Source: Streptacidiphilus rugosus AM-16 (GTDB lineage Bacteria > Actinomycetota > Actinomycetes > Streptomycetales > Streptomycetaceae). From it: a DNA stretch of 64,000 bases. Below the pieces are notes generated by a model. It searched no databases. It saw nothing but the letters and a program-made list of their open reading frames with translations, and was not told the DNA's origin. Below are positions 17,482 to 25,730 of this stretch, in pieces. The translations under genes and the position numbers were made by a program. The stretch is taken from assembly GCF_000744655.1 (NCBI RefSeq), contig NZ_JQMJ01000004.1, positions 6,076,001-6,140,000 on the forward strand, in the 5' to 3' direction. Each line of letters begins with the position of its first letter. The first letter of the stretch is position 1.

Positions 17482-18315
17482 TCAGGCGCCGACGCGGAAG
17501 CGGGCGAAGCGGACCAGCTTGACGCCGGCCTCGTCCAGGACCTTCTGGACGGTCTTCTTGTTGTCCTTGGCGTAGGCCTGGTCCAGGACCGCGTTCTCCT
17601 TGACGAAGCCGGTCACGCGACCCTCGACGATCTTCGCCAGGGCAGCCTCGGGCTTGCCCTCCTCGCGCGCGGTCGCCTCGGCGATGCGGCGCTCGTTGTC
17701 GAGCACCTCGGCCGGGATGTCCTCGCGGGAGAGGTAGCCGGGGCCGAACGCGGCGATGTGCTGCGCGACGCCCTTGGCGACCTCTTCGTTCTCGCCGTCC
17801 AGCTCGACCAGGACGCCGATGGCCGGCGGCAGGTCGGGGTCGGTGCGGTGCATGTAGACGTTCACGTACGCGCCGCCGGTGAACTGGGCGAAGCGACGGA
17901 AGACGATCTTCTCGCCCAGGGAGGCGTTGGCCTCGTCCACGAACTGCTGGACGGTCTTGCCGGGCTCGATCTCGGCGGCCAGGGCGGCCTCGATGTCGGC
18001 CGGGGAGGTCTTGGCGACGAAAGCGGCCAGCTCGTTGGCGACAGCCACGAACTTGCCACCCTTGGCGACGAAGTCGGTCTCGCAGTTCAGCTCGACCAGA
18101 ACGCCGGAGGTGCCCTCGATCAGGGAGACGACGGCGCCGTTGGAGGCGTCGCGGCCCTCACGCTTGGCAACGCCCTTCTGGCCCTTGATGCGGAGCAGCT
18201 CGACGGCCTTCTCGACGTCGCCTGCGGCCTCCTCGAGCGCCTTCTTGCAGTCCATCATCCCGGCGCCGGTGAGCTCACGGAGCTTCTTGACGTCCGCGGC
18301 GGTGAAGTTCGCCAT
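17482..18315 (-). CDS. tsf: Elongation factor Ts
   Basis: 277 residues, nucleotide exchange factor for EF-Tu. The N-terminal UBA-like region reads NFTAADVKKLRELTGAGMMD, then CKKALEEAAGDVEKAVELLR. The core has LVELNCETDFVAK, with the TDFV motif that contacts EF-Tu. The C-terminal domain ends RFARFRVGA. ATG 18315 is the conserved start. It follows rpsB in the universal rpsB-tsf order, separated by a hairpin. Confidence 0.98.
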   Translation of the reverse strand: MANFTAADVKKLRELTGAGMMDCKKALEEAAGDVEKAVELLRIKGQKGVAKREGRDASNGAVVSLIEGTSGVLVELNCETDFVAKGGKFVAVANELAAFVAKTSPADIEAALAAEIEPGKTVQQFVDEANASLGEKIVFRRFAQFTGGAYVNVYMHRTDPDLPPAIGVLVELDGENEEVAKGVAQHIAAFGPGYLSREDIPAEVLDNERRIAEATAREEGKPEAALAKIVEGRVTGFVKENAVLDQAYAKDNKKTVQKVLDEAGVKLVRFARFRVGA

Positions 18316-18379
18316 GGTTCCTGAATCTCTTCTCGCGTTGTCTTGGAAGGAAGCGAAAGTTCGCGACCGTTCGACACAC

Positions 18380-18417
18380 GGGAGGGGTACGCCGGCGAGT
18401 GCCGCCGTACCCCTCCC
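18380..18417 (-). terminator. Hairpin between rpsB and tsf
   Basis: GGGAGGGGTACG pairs perfectly with CGTACCCCTCCC around a 14-nt loop, 13 bp past the rpsB stop. It probably sets the ratio of rpsB to tsf transcript rather than stopping all transcription. Confidence 0.65.
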
Positions 18418-18429
18418 CGGTCAAGCGGT

Positions 18430-19332
18430 TCAGGCCTGCTCGGCCTCGGTGACCTCGGCAGCGGCCTCGGCGGCGGGGGCCTCGGCGGCCTCGGCGTCGG
18501 CGACCTTCTCGGTCTCGGCGGAGGTCTGGACCTCGGCCTCCTCGGCCTTCTTCTCGGCGCCGGCGAGCTGCTCGAGCTCCCACTCGGCCAGCGGCTCGGC
18601 GGCACCGGCGTCAGCCGGCTTCACGTCGCCCTTGGCGGCACCGGAACGGGCCATCAGACCCTCGGCGACGGCGTCGGCGACCACGCGGGTCAGCAGGGTG
18701 ACCGAGCGGATGGCGTCGTCGTTGCCCGGGATCTTGTAGTCGACCTCGTCGGGGTCGCAGTTGGTGTCCAGGATCGCGACGACCGGGATGTTCAGCTTGC
18801 GAGCCTCGCCGACGGCGATGTGCTCCTTCTTGGTGTCGACGATCCACACGGCGGACGGCACGCGCTGCATGTCGCGGATACCGCCGAGGGTCTTCTCCAG
18901 CTTCTCGTACTCACGCTGGAGCACGAGGAGCTCCTTCTTGGTGAGCCCGGAGCCGGGCACATCCGTGAAGTCGATCTCGCTGAGCTCCTTGAGGCGCTGC
19001 AGACGCTTGTAGACGGTGGAGAAGTTGGTCAGCATGCCGCCGAGCCAGCGCTGGTTCACGTAGGGCATGCCCACGCGGGTGGCCTGCTCGGCGATGGCCT
19101 CCTGGGCCTGCTTCTTGGTGCCGACGAAGAGGACGGAGCCGCCATGGGCGACCGTCTCCTTGACGAACTCGTAGGCGCGGTCGATGTAGTTCAGCGACTG
19201 CAGCAGGTCGATGATGTAGATGCCGTTGCGCTCCGTGAAGATGAAGCGCTTCATCTTCGGGTTCCAACGACGGGTCTGGTGACCGAAGTGGACGCCGCTC
19301 TCCAGCAGCTCCCGCATCGTGACGACGGCCAT
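18430..19332 (-). CDS. rpsB: 30S ribosomal protein S2
   Basis: 300 residues from ATG 19332, preceded by AAGGAG. The S2 body is full: [46 protein letters not shown] and [20 protein letters not shown] 55-residue Glu/Ala-rich acidic tail follows the usual end, as is common in Streptomyces. First gene of the rpsB-tsf unit; the promoter should lie within 19333-19678. Confidence 0.98.
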   Translation of the reverse strand: MAVVTMRELLESGVHFGHQTRRWNPKMKRFIFTERNGIYIIDLLQSLNYIDRAYEFVKETVAHGGSVLFVGTKKQAQEAIAEQATRVGMPYVNQRWLGGMLTNFSTVYKRLQRLKELSEIDFTDVPGSGLTKKELLVLQREYEKLEKTLGGIRDMQRVPSAVWIVDTKKEHIAVGEARKLNIPVVAILDTNCDPDEVDYKIPGNDDAIRSVTLLTRVVADAVAEGLMARSGAAKGDVKPADAGAAEPLAEWELEQLAGAEKKAEEAEVQTSAETEKVADAEAAEAPAAEAAAEVTEAEQA

Positions 19333-19678
19333 GGCCGTACTCCTTGAGATTGCTCGGTTGTCCCGCCGCGGCCGGTGGCCGTGGCGCCTGACGCCCTGGG
19401 TCGTGCCGTCTCCTGCGGGCGCTCCGATCGGATCGTGATCAGATCGGGGGGCCGAAGGACCGAGCGGCACTGCGTCGGAGGCCGACGCCGGGCGTGCGAA
19501 GTCGACCCGGCACGCCGGGTCGCGAAAGAAGTGTACGGGAAGCACCGGAGGGCTAGCGACCCGCGACGGTCACCCGGGCTCACCCGTCCGGGTGGCGAGG
19601 TTGTCCACAGGGGCCGGGTTGTCCACAAGTGGACTGCGGAAACCGGGGGTTGTCGGCGGACGGGAGCAAAGTGCGGTC
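19333..19678. other. Intergenic region upstream of divergent rpsB and M23 peptidase genes
   Basis: 346 bp between divergent starts; it should hold the rpsB promoter and leader and the peptidase promoter. CCGATC and GATCGG halves flank GATCGTGATC near 19426-19452. TTGTCCACA occurs twice on the plus strand (around 19601 and 19620). I see no convincing gene or RNA structure. Confidence 0.5.
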
Positions 19679-20620
19679 ATGACGCGCACCGCTTCCCCTT
19701 CCGCTCCCTGCTCCGCTCCCCATCCTCCCCCGCCGCCGCTGCCGGGCGGACGCCGCGCGCTGCTGGCCCTCGGGCTGCTGCTCTGGCTGGTCATGGCGCT
19801 GCTCGGTCCGCCGGGGCGGGCGCACGCGCACGTGCACGCCCCCCTGGACGCCCCCCTGGACGCCCCCCTGGAGGCACAGGGGTCGCGGGCCCGGAGCGGC
19901 AGCGGGCTGCTCGTGCGGCCGCTGCCCACCGGCGGCACGCTCGCCGACGTGCTGCGGCGCTTCGATCCGCCGCCGGTGCGGTGGGCCGCCGGGCACCGCG
20001 GGGTGGATCTGGCCGCGCCGGTGGGCGCGGCGGTGCGCTCGGTCCGGGCCGGGGTGGTCTCCTACGTCGGCGAGATCGCCGGAAAGCCGGTGGTCGCGGT
20101 GGAGCTCACCGGGTCGGGTGCACCCCCGCTGCGGACGACGTTCGAGCCGGTGGAGCCGAAGGTCGCGGTCGGCGAGGCCGTGGGAGCCGGCCAGGTGCTC
20201 GGGACGATCGCCGCGCGGGGCGGACACTGCCCGGTGAGCTGCCTGCACTGGGGGCTGCTCAGGGGCCGCCACTATCTGGACCCGCTGGCGCTGGTCGCTC
20301 CGGGTCAGGCGCGGCTGCTGCCGCTGACGCCGTCGAGCACCAGGGCGACGGTCGCGTCGATGATCACCTCGTCGCTCTCGACGGCGCCGCCGAGCTCCAG
20401 TCGCTTGGCGGCAGCCTCGACGGCCCCCTGGAGCAGCACGGCGGCGAGCGCCGGCTGCGGGTGCCCGAGTTCGGCCAGCGCGTCGACGATGGGCCCGACG
20501 AGCTGCCCGTGCGCGGCCCGGATCCGGGCCCGTGCGGCGTCGTCCAGTTCCATCGCCGAGATCGCGGCGACGGCGCGGTGGCGCGGATCGCCCGCCAGGG
20601 CGAGCTGCGCCCTGACATAG
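19679..20620 (+). CDS. M23 family secreted metallopeptidase; 3' end runs through the convergent TetR gene
   Basis: 313 codons from ATG 19679. A Pro-rich start and hydrophobic segment (RALLALGLLLWLVMALLG) give a signal or anchor. Three near-identical APLD repeats come next. The LytM/M23 domain (about 90-215) has zinc motifs HRGVDLAAP and CLHWGLL; it should cleave peptidoglycan cross-links. The recognisable domain ends near 20334. No in-frame stop follows, so about 95 residues are read from DNA antisense to the TetR gene. Either the stop was lost, or there is a frameshift or sequencing error near 20330. Confidence 0.82.
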   Translation: MTRTASPSAPCSAPHPPPPPLPGGRRALLALGLLLWLVMALLGPPGRAHAHVHAPLDAPLDAPLEAQGSRARSGSGLLVRPLPTGGTLADVLRRFDPPPVRWAAGHRGVDLAAPVGAAVRSVRAGVVSYVGEIAGKPVVAVELTGSGAPPLRTTFEPVEPKVAVGEAVGAGQVLGTIAARGGHCPVSCLHWGLLRGRHYLDPLALVAPGQARLLPLTPSSTRATVASMITSSLSTAPPSSSRLAAASTAPWSSTAASAGCGCPSSASASTMGPTSCPCAARIRARAASSSSIAEIAATARWRGSPARASCALT

Positions 20621-20901
20621 GCCTCGACGCGCGCCGCGGGGGTCGGCTCGGCGGCGACGGCGTCGGCCACCTCGGCGGCCCAGGCGGGGAAGTCGACGGC
20701 GCAGAGCTCCTCGACGACGGCGGCCCGGGACTTGAAGTACTCGTAGACCGAGGAACGGGCCAGGCCGGTACGGGCGGCCAGGCGGGGGAAGGTCAGCGCC
20801 TCCATGCCTCCGGCGGCGAGCAGTTCCCGCGCGGCGGCGAGAAGGGCGTCGCGCTGGAGCCGACGGTGTTCGACGAGAGTGGCAGCTCGGATCTTCGGCA
20901 C
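20305..20901 (-). CDS. TetR/AcrR family transcriptional regulator
   Basis: 198 residues. The N-terminal TetR HTH (about 15-60) reads LLAAARELLAAGGMEALTFP, then RLAARTGLARSSVYEYFKSR. An all-helical ligand domain follows. GTG at 20901. The normal C-terminus makes this the more reliable of the two overlapping frames at 20305-20620. It lies between the M23 peptidase and whiG; target unknown. Confidence 0.93.
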   Translation of the reverse strand: MPKIRAATLVEHRRLQRDALLAAARELLAAGGMEALTFPRLAARTGLARSSVYEYFKSRAAVVEELCAVDFPAWAAEVADAVAAEPTPAARVEAYVRAQLALAGDPRHRAVAAISAMELDDAARARIRAAHGQLVGPIVDALAELGHPQPALAAVLLQGAVEAAAKRLELGGAVESDEVIIDATVALVLDGVSGSSRA

Positions 20902-21029
20902 CCCACCAGGTTAGCGTCGGGCCCTCGGCGTCCGTGGGGAGACCGACCCGCGGTCGACGGTGCCGCGAGCGGGCGCGGCCGGCCCGCACGAGCATGCCTG
21001 GACGCGCGCTCGGTGTGTCCCAGGATGTC

Positions 21030-21887
21030 TCAACGCGCGTCGGAGAGCTTGGCCCGCAGTTGGAGAACGGCCTTGGTGTGGATCTGACTGATCCTGCTCT
21101 CCGTCACACCGAGCACCCCGCCGATCTCGGCCAGCGTCAGTCCCTCGTAGTAGTACAGGCTGACCACCGTCTTCTCCCTGTCGGGAAGGGTGTTGATCGC
21201 GCGCGCCAGCAGCCGGCGCACCTCACGGCTCTCGGCGACCTCCTCGGGATCGTCCGCGGCCTGGTCCGCCAGGGTGTCGACGAGGCTGCCGCGGTGCTCC
21301 CCGCTCTCACCGGAGCCGTGCAGCAGTTCGTCGAGGGCGACGACGTTGGCGAGGGAGAGCTGACTGAAGATGCCGTGCAGCTCCTCGATCTGGATGCCCA
21401 TCTCCGCCGCGACCTCCGAGTCGCCCGGTGTGCGGCGCAGGCTGACCTCCAGCGTCGCGTAGGCGCGCTCCACGGCGCGCGCCTTCTGCCGGATGGAGCG
21501 GGGGATCCAGTCCAGTGCACGCAGTTCGTCGATGATCGCGCCACGGATCCGGCTGATGGCGTAGGTCTCGAACTTGATCGCCCGGTCCGGGTCGAACTTC
21601 TCGATCGCGTCGATCAGTCCGAACACGCCCGACGAGACGAAGTCGGCCTGTTCGACGTTGGCGGGCAGCCCGACGCCGACGCGGCCGGCCACGTACTTCA
21701 CCAGCGGCGAGTAGTGCAGGATCAGTTGCTCCCGCAGCCGCGGATCCCCGGTCTGCTTGTAGGCGCGCCACAGCTCGTCCACCGTGCGCACCCGCGCGCT
21801 GCGGGGGCCGGGGATGCTGCGGGGCTCCCCCGCAGGGGAGCTGGCGTACCTGGGCATACGTCGCTTGAGCCGTTCTACCGATCCCAT
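21030..21887 (-). CDS. whiG: RNA polymerase sigma factor WhiG (FliA-type, sporulation)
   Basis: 285 residues from ATG 21887; a start at ATG 21857 is also possible because the first 35 residues are poorly conserved. Region 2 reads [40 protein letters not shown] and [20 protein letters not shown]. Region 3 has [13 protein letters not shown] and region 4 [20 protein letters not shown]. In Streptomyces this sigma factor commits aerial hyphae to sporulation. It sits 58 bp after dprA on the same strand. Confidence 0.95.
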   Translation of the reverse strand: MGSVERLKRRMPRYASSPAGEPRSIPGPRSARVRTVDELWRAYKQTGDPRLREQLILHYSPLVKYVAGRVGVGLPANVEQADFVSSGVFGLIDAIEKFDPDRAIKFETYAISRIRGAIIDELRALDWIPRSIRQKARAVERAYATLEVSLRRTPGDSEVAAEMGIQIEELHGIFSQLSLANVVALDELLHGSGESGEHRGSLVDTLADQAADDPEEVAESREVRRLLARAINTLPDREKTVVSLYYYEGLTLAEIGGVLGVTESRISQIHTKAVLQLRAKLSDAR

Positions 21888-21945
21888 TGGGCCATTCAAC
21901 GGAACGGTTGTGAGCGTAGCGTGACGGAGTGCTTTCTGAGCGCTA

Positions 21946-23052
21946 TCAAGCCGCCTTGCACGCCGGATTCAGCCTCCAGTGCGCCCCCAGCCGTTCGACC
22001 AGACCGAGCGAAGCGAGCTCGTAGAGACGAGGGAGCACCACGTCGGGGCCCAACAGCGAGCGCTGGACCAGCGATTCCACGGTGGTCCCGCGCGCCGCGG
22101 CGGGGAGCGATTCGAGCACGCGCAGAGTCTCGGGGGCCAGCGCGTCCCGCAAGCGTTCACGCCCCTCCGGGGTGGCGGCGAGATCGGCGCCGATCGCGCC
22201 GATCTGCTCGATGATCTCCGGGACGTCGCCGACCAGCAGACCGCCCCGGCGGATCAGCTCGTGCGTGCCGGCCGAGAGCGAGCTGGTGACCGGTCCGGGC
22301 ACGGCCATCACGTGACGGCCCAGATCCCCGGCCCAGCGTGCGGTGTTGAGCGAGCCGCTGCGGCGCGCCGCCTCGACGACCACGGTGCCACGGGTCAGCG
22401 CGGCGATGACCCGGTTGCGCTGCAGGAACCGCGGACGGTTCGGATGAGCGCCGAGCGGCAGCTCGCTGAGCAGCAGCCCGCGTTCCGCGATGCGGCGCAC
22501 CAACTGGTCGTTGGCGCGCGGGTAGACCTGGTCCACGCCGCAGGCCAGCACGCCGACGGTCGGCCCGCCGACGGCGAGCGCGCCCCGGTGCGCGGCGGCG
22601 TCGACGCCGAAGGCCGCGCCGGAGAAGACCGTCCACCCCCGTTCGGTGAGACCCGCGGCGAAGTCCGCCGCCATCCGCTGGCCGTAACCGGTGCAGGCCC
22701 GCGCGCCGACCACCGCCACGGACCGCACGGCCAGCACCCGCAACGATCCGGCGCCCCGCGCCCACAGCGCGACCGGCCGTGCCACCCCGAGATCGTCCAG
22801 CTGCGTCGGCCACCCCGGCTCCCCGGGACAGATCAACCTCGCCCCGATCAGCGCCCCACGGGCCAACTCCCGCTCCCCCTCCGGAGCGGCCACTCCGGCG
22901 GGCAGCGCCCGGACGAACCGCCGCAGCGCCTCCACCGGCCCCCACTCCGCGATCACGCCCCCGGCCCGCTCGTCGCCGGGCTCCACCACCCGCGTCAACG
23001 CGGCCCAGGCGACACGTTCGGGGGTGACGGCATCCCCTGCGGGGCTGGTCAT
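21946..23052 (-). CDS. dprA: DNA-processing protein DprA
   Basis: 368 residues. DprA binds incoming single-stranded DNA and loads RecA in natural transformation; in Streptomyces the role is less clear. The Rossmann-like core has [72 protein letters not shown] and [17 protein letters not shown]-terminal winged-helix domain ends the protein. It is intact, although its usual partner comM just upstream is split. Confidence 0.95.
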   Translation of the reverse strand: MTSPAGDAVTPERVAWAALTRVVEPGDERAGGVIAEWGPVEALRRFVRALPAGVAAPEGERELARGALIGARLICPGEPGWPTQLDDLGVARPVALWARGAGSLRVLAVRSVAVVGARACTGYGQRMAADFAAGLTERGWTVFSGAAFGVDAAAHRGALAVGGPTVGVLACGVDQVYPRANDQLVRRIAERGLLLSELPLGAHPNRPRFLQRNRVIAALTRGTVVVEAARRSGSLNTARWAGDLGRHVMAVPGPVTSSLSAGTHELIRRGGLLVGDVPEIIEQIGAIGADLAATPEGRERLRDALAPETLRVLESLPAAARGTTVESLVQRSLLGPDVVLPRLYELASLGLVERLGAHWRLNPACKAA

Positions 23053-23195
23053 GGCGGCTCCTCACGACGACACGGACGGGTTGGGGACCGGCAGGGTCCC
23101 GTGCCGAGGGCTCGCTTCTGGACGAGGCTCGGCACGGGACCGGTCTGGGGCGGGGCGGATCGGGTCTGGGGCGGGGCGGCCCGCGCCCGCCGGCG

Positions 23196-24113
23196 CTAGA
23201 AGCAGGGTTCGAGGGGTGGGGCGTCGCGGATGTGGGTGCCGCGGAGGGCGAGGGCGGTGCGGACGTGGGCGCGGGCGGGGCGGTCGGCGGCGGAGAGATC
23301 GGCGACCGTCCAGGCGACGCGGAGGACGCGGTCGAGGCCGCGGGCGGTGAGGAAGCCGCGTTCCATCTCGCGCTCCGCGTCGCGCAGCGCCTCGGGACCG
23401 AGCGGGTAGCGGGTGCGGAGCTCGTGGCCCGGGACCTCGCCGTTGACGCGCCACGGGGTCTCCGCGTAGCGGGCAGCCGCGCGGTCGCGGGCGGCGAGCA
23501 CGCGGGCCGCGACCACCTCGGTGGACTCCGCCGGGGACTCGCGCCGGAGCAACTGCGCCCGGCTGACCGCGTCGACCTCGACGCGGAGATCCACCCGGTC
23601 GAGCAGCGGTCCGCTCAGCCGGGCCTGGTAGCGGTTGACCATCGTCGGCGTGCATTCGCAGAGCTCCCCGCGTCTGGACCACCGGCCGCACGGGCACGGG
23701 TTCGCCGCGAGCAGCAGCAGGAACCGGGCGGGCAGCCGCATCGACCCGGCGGAGCGGGCCACCAGCACCTCGCCCGATTCGAGCGGCTGACGCAGCGCGT
23801 CGAGGACCCGGACCGAGAACTCCGGCGCCTCGTCGAGGAACAGCACTCCCCGGTGGGCCAGCGACGCCGCTCCGGGCCGCGGCAGGCCGCTGCCGCCGCC
23901 CACGATGGCCGGCATCGTGGTCGAGTGGTGCGGAGCGCAGTAGGGCGCGCGCTGGACGAGCGGGCGGCCGGCCGGAAGCAGGCCGGCCACCGAGTGGATC
24001 GCGGTGACCTCCAGCGCCTCGCGCGGGAGCAGCGGCGGCAGGATGCCGGGCAGGCGTTCGGCCAGCATCGTCTTTCCGGCGCCCGGCGGGCCCTTCAGAA
24101 AGAGGTGGTGGCC
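23196..24113 (-). pseudogene. comM: comM (yifB) 3' part: Mg-chelatase-like AAA ATPase, separated from its 5' part
   Basis: This encodes the last 305 residues of ComM, starting at GHHLFLKGPPGAGKTM (Walker A) and including GVLFLDEAPEF (Walker B) and LLLAANPCPCG. ComM is a branch-migration helicase used in transformation. The insertion lies immediately before the Walker A motif. The frame stays open leftwards into the element, where ATG 24176 with a GGAGG site could give a 326-residue chimeric ATPase. The other part of the gene is at 28286-28972. Confidence 0.93.
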
Positions 24114-24127
24114 GAAGCGCAGGGAAT

Positions 24128-24252
24128 TGCATCTGATGCGTGATGCCGAGAGGTGCAAGCCGGTGATCTGCGACATCTTGCCTCCAGCCTTGGAATCGAT
24201 TGAAAGCCTCTGACCTGCCACATTGCGCCCAGATGTGCATCTGATGCATGAT
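24128..24252. repeat. Pair of TGCATCTGATGC palindromes at the left end of the element
   Basis: TGCATCTGATGCGTGAT (24128-24144) and TGCATCTGATGCATGAT (24236-24252) are direct repeats 108 bp apart. Each is itself an inverted repeat TGCATC-T-GATGCA; the first has one mismatch. The inner copy is 27 bp upstream of the recombinase start, the outer one 14 bp from the element edge. They could be recombinase arm sites or operators for the element's HTH protein. Confidence 0.7.
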
Positions 24253-24278
24253 TCGCGCGTTCGGCGGAAGGGGCGGGG

Positions 24279-25382
24279 ATGGGCAAAGTGGAGGCCGGAC
24301 CGGGGTCCGCCCGGCTGGTGCTGGTCGACGGAGTCGCGCTCCTGCACCCGGAGGACGCGGTGCTCGACGCGATGCTTGTGGGCTGGGGTCGGCAGCAGCG
24401 CGGAGGGCGCCGACTGGAACCTGACACCATCGAGGACCGCGAGCGGACGGTGCGCCGGTTCACGGAGTTCGCCGGCGAGTACCCGTGGCGATGGACGGCC
24501 GCCCACATGGACGAGTGGACGACGTACCTGATCGCCGAGCTCGGTCGGGCAAGCTCCACGATCCGCAACTACCAGGCCGCGGTTCGCCTGTTCTGCGACT
24601 ACATCACGTCGCCGTACTACGAGTGGCCCGAGCAGTGCGAGGCCCGCTTCGGCACACACCCGGTGCAGATCTGCCACGAGTGGAACACCGCAGCCCATCT
24701 GCTCGACTACGAGGGCGACGCGGAACGTCGGCCGATGACCCGCGAGGAGATCCAGGCCTTCCTCGACTACGCGGACGACCGGGTCGAGTTCGCGGTCCGT
24801 CGGCACCGCAAGGGCGCCCAGGCCGCCTACCGGGACGCGACCGTCTTCAAGGTCATCTACGGCTGGGGGCTGCGGTGCACCGAGACGTCGAAGCTCGACA
24901 TCACCGACTTCTACCGGAACCCCAAGGCTCCTGAACTGGGCCGCTTCGGGTCGATCAGCGTCCGTTTCGGGAAGGGCTCCAAGGGCTCCGGTCCCAAGCG
25001 CCGCATGGTGCTCAGCGTCATGCCCTGGGCGGTGGAGGCCCTGGAGGACTACGTCGTGAACCTCCGACCCCGCTATCGGGCGTCCCACAAGCCCGCGCTG
25101 TGGCTGACTGAGCGTGACGGCCGACTGAAGGCTCGGGAGATCGAGGATCGGTTCGCCGAGTACCGGGACGCCCTGAAGCTGGACGAGGCCCTGACGCCGC
25201 ACTGCCTGCGGCATTCTTACGTGACACACCTGATCGAGGACGGGGCGGACCCGCAGTTCGTCCAGCAACAGGTCGGACATGACTACGCCTCGACGACCGC
25301 CATCTACACCGGCGTCAGCGGCGACTTCATGAACACGATGATGCGCAAGGTCCTGGACGGGGCCATGGCCGCGGAACGGTAG
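24279..25382 (+). CDS. Tyrosine recombinase/integrase of the comM element
   Basis: 367 residues. A SAM-like core-binding domain lies at about 30-125. The catalytic domain (about 150-360) has a complete active set: Arg in YGWGLRCTE, Lys in GKGSKGSGPK, HCLRHSYVTHL (H-x-x-R), QVGHDYASTT (His) and the nucleophile in AIYTGVSG. ATG 24279 follows GGCGGGG. It is expected to cut and rejoin the element ends. The next gene starts 9 bp downstream. Confidence 0.95.
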   Translation: MGKVEAGPGSARLVLVDGVALLHPEDAVLDAMLVGWGRQQRGGRRLEPDTIEDRERTVRRFTEFAGEYPWRWTAAHMDEWTTYLIAELGRASSTIRNYQAAVRLFCDYITSPYYEWPEQCEARFGTHPVQICHEWNTAAHLLDYEGDAERRPMTREEIQAFLDYADDRVEFAVRRHRKGAQAAYRDATVFKVIYGWGLRCTETSKLDITDFYRNPKAPELGRFGSISVRFGKGSKGSGPKRRMVLSVMPWAVEALEDYVVNLRPRYRASHKPALWLTERDGRLKAREIEDRFAEYRDALKLDEALTPHCLRHSYVTHLIEDGADPQFVQQQVGHDYASTTAIYTGVSGDFMNTMMRKVLDGAMAAER

Positions 25383-25391
25383 GGAGACGAC

Positions 25392-25724
25392 GTGAAGGCC
25401 AAGCTGGACTACCACTGGCACCTGCGGGAGATCATGGCCAACCGGGGCATGTTCTCCACCACCGACCTGCGCCCGCTGCTGGCTGAACGCGGGATCGACC
25501 TGTCCGCCAGCCAGGTCTACCGGCTGGTGACCGAGAAGCCCGAGCGGCTCAGCCTGAAGATCCTCATGGCTCTGCTGGACATCCTGGGCTGCACGATGGA
25601 GGAGCTCATCGAGCCCATGGCCGCGGCCGGTGCCGGTCGCCGCAAGACCGCTGTCGGCGAGTCGAGCGGCGAGCCCGGGGTGGGCGACCTCCGCCCCAAG
25701 CGAGCTCGCGTACTGCCGAAGTGA
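25392..25724 (+). CDS. Small HTH (XRE/Cro-type) protein of the element
   Basis: 110 residues from GTG 25392 after a GGGAGACG site. The N-terminal helix-turn-helix domain (about 8-75) shows LREIMANRGMFSTTDLRPLL, then SASQVYRLVTEKPERLSLKI and LMALLDILGCTMEELIE. This is the compact HTH_26/Cro type. A basic, disordered tail ends KRARVLPK. It may repress the operon or act as a recombination accessory factor. It lies between the two recombinase-like genes, 6 bp before the next start. Confidence 0.88.
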   Translation: MKAKLDYHWHLREIMANRGMFSTTDLRPLLAERGIDLSASQVYRLVTEKPERLSLKILMALLDILGCTMEELIEPMAAAGAGRRKTAVGESSGEPGVGDLRPKRARVLPK

Positions 25725-25730
25725 CCCGGC

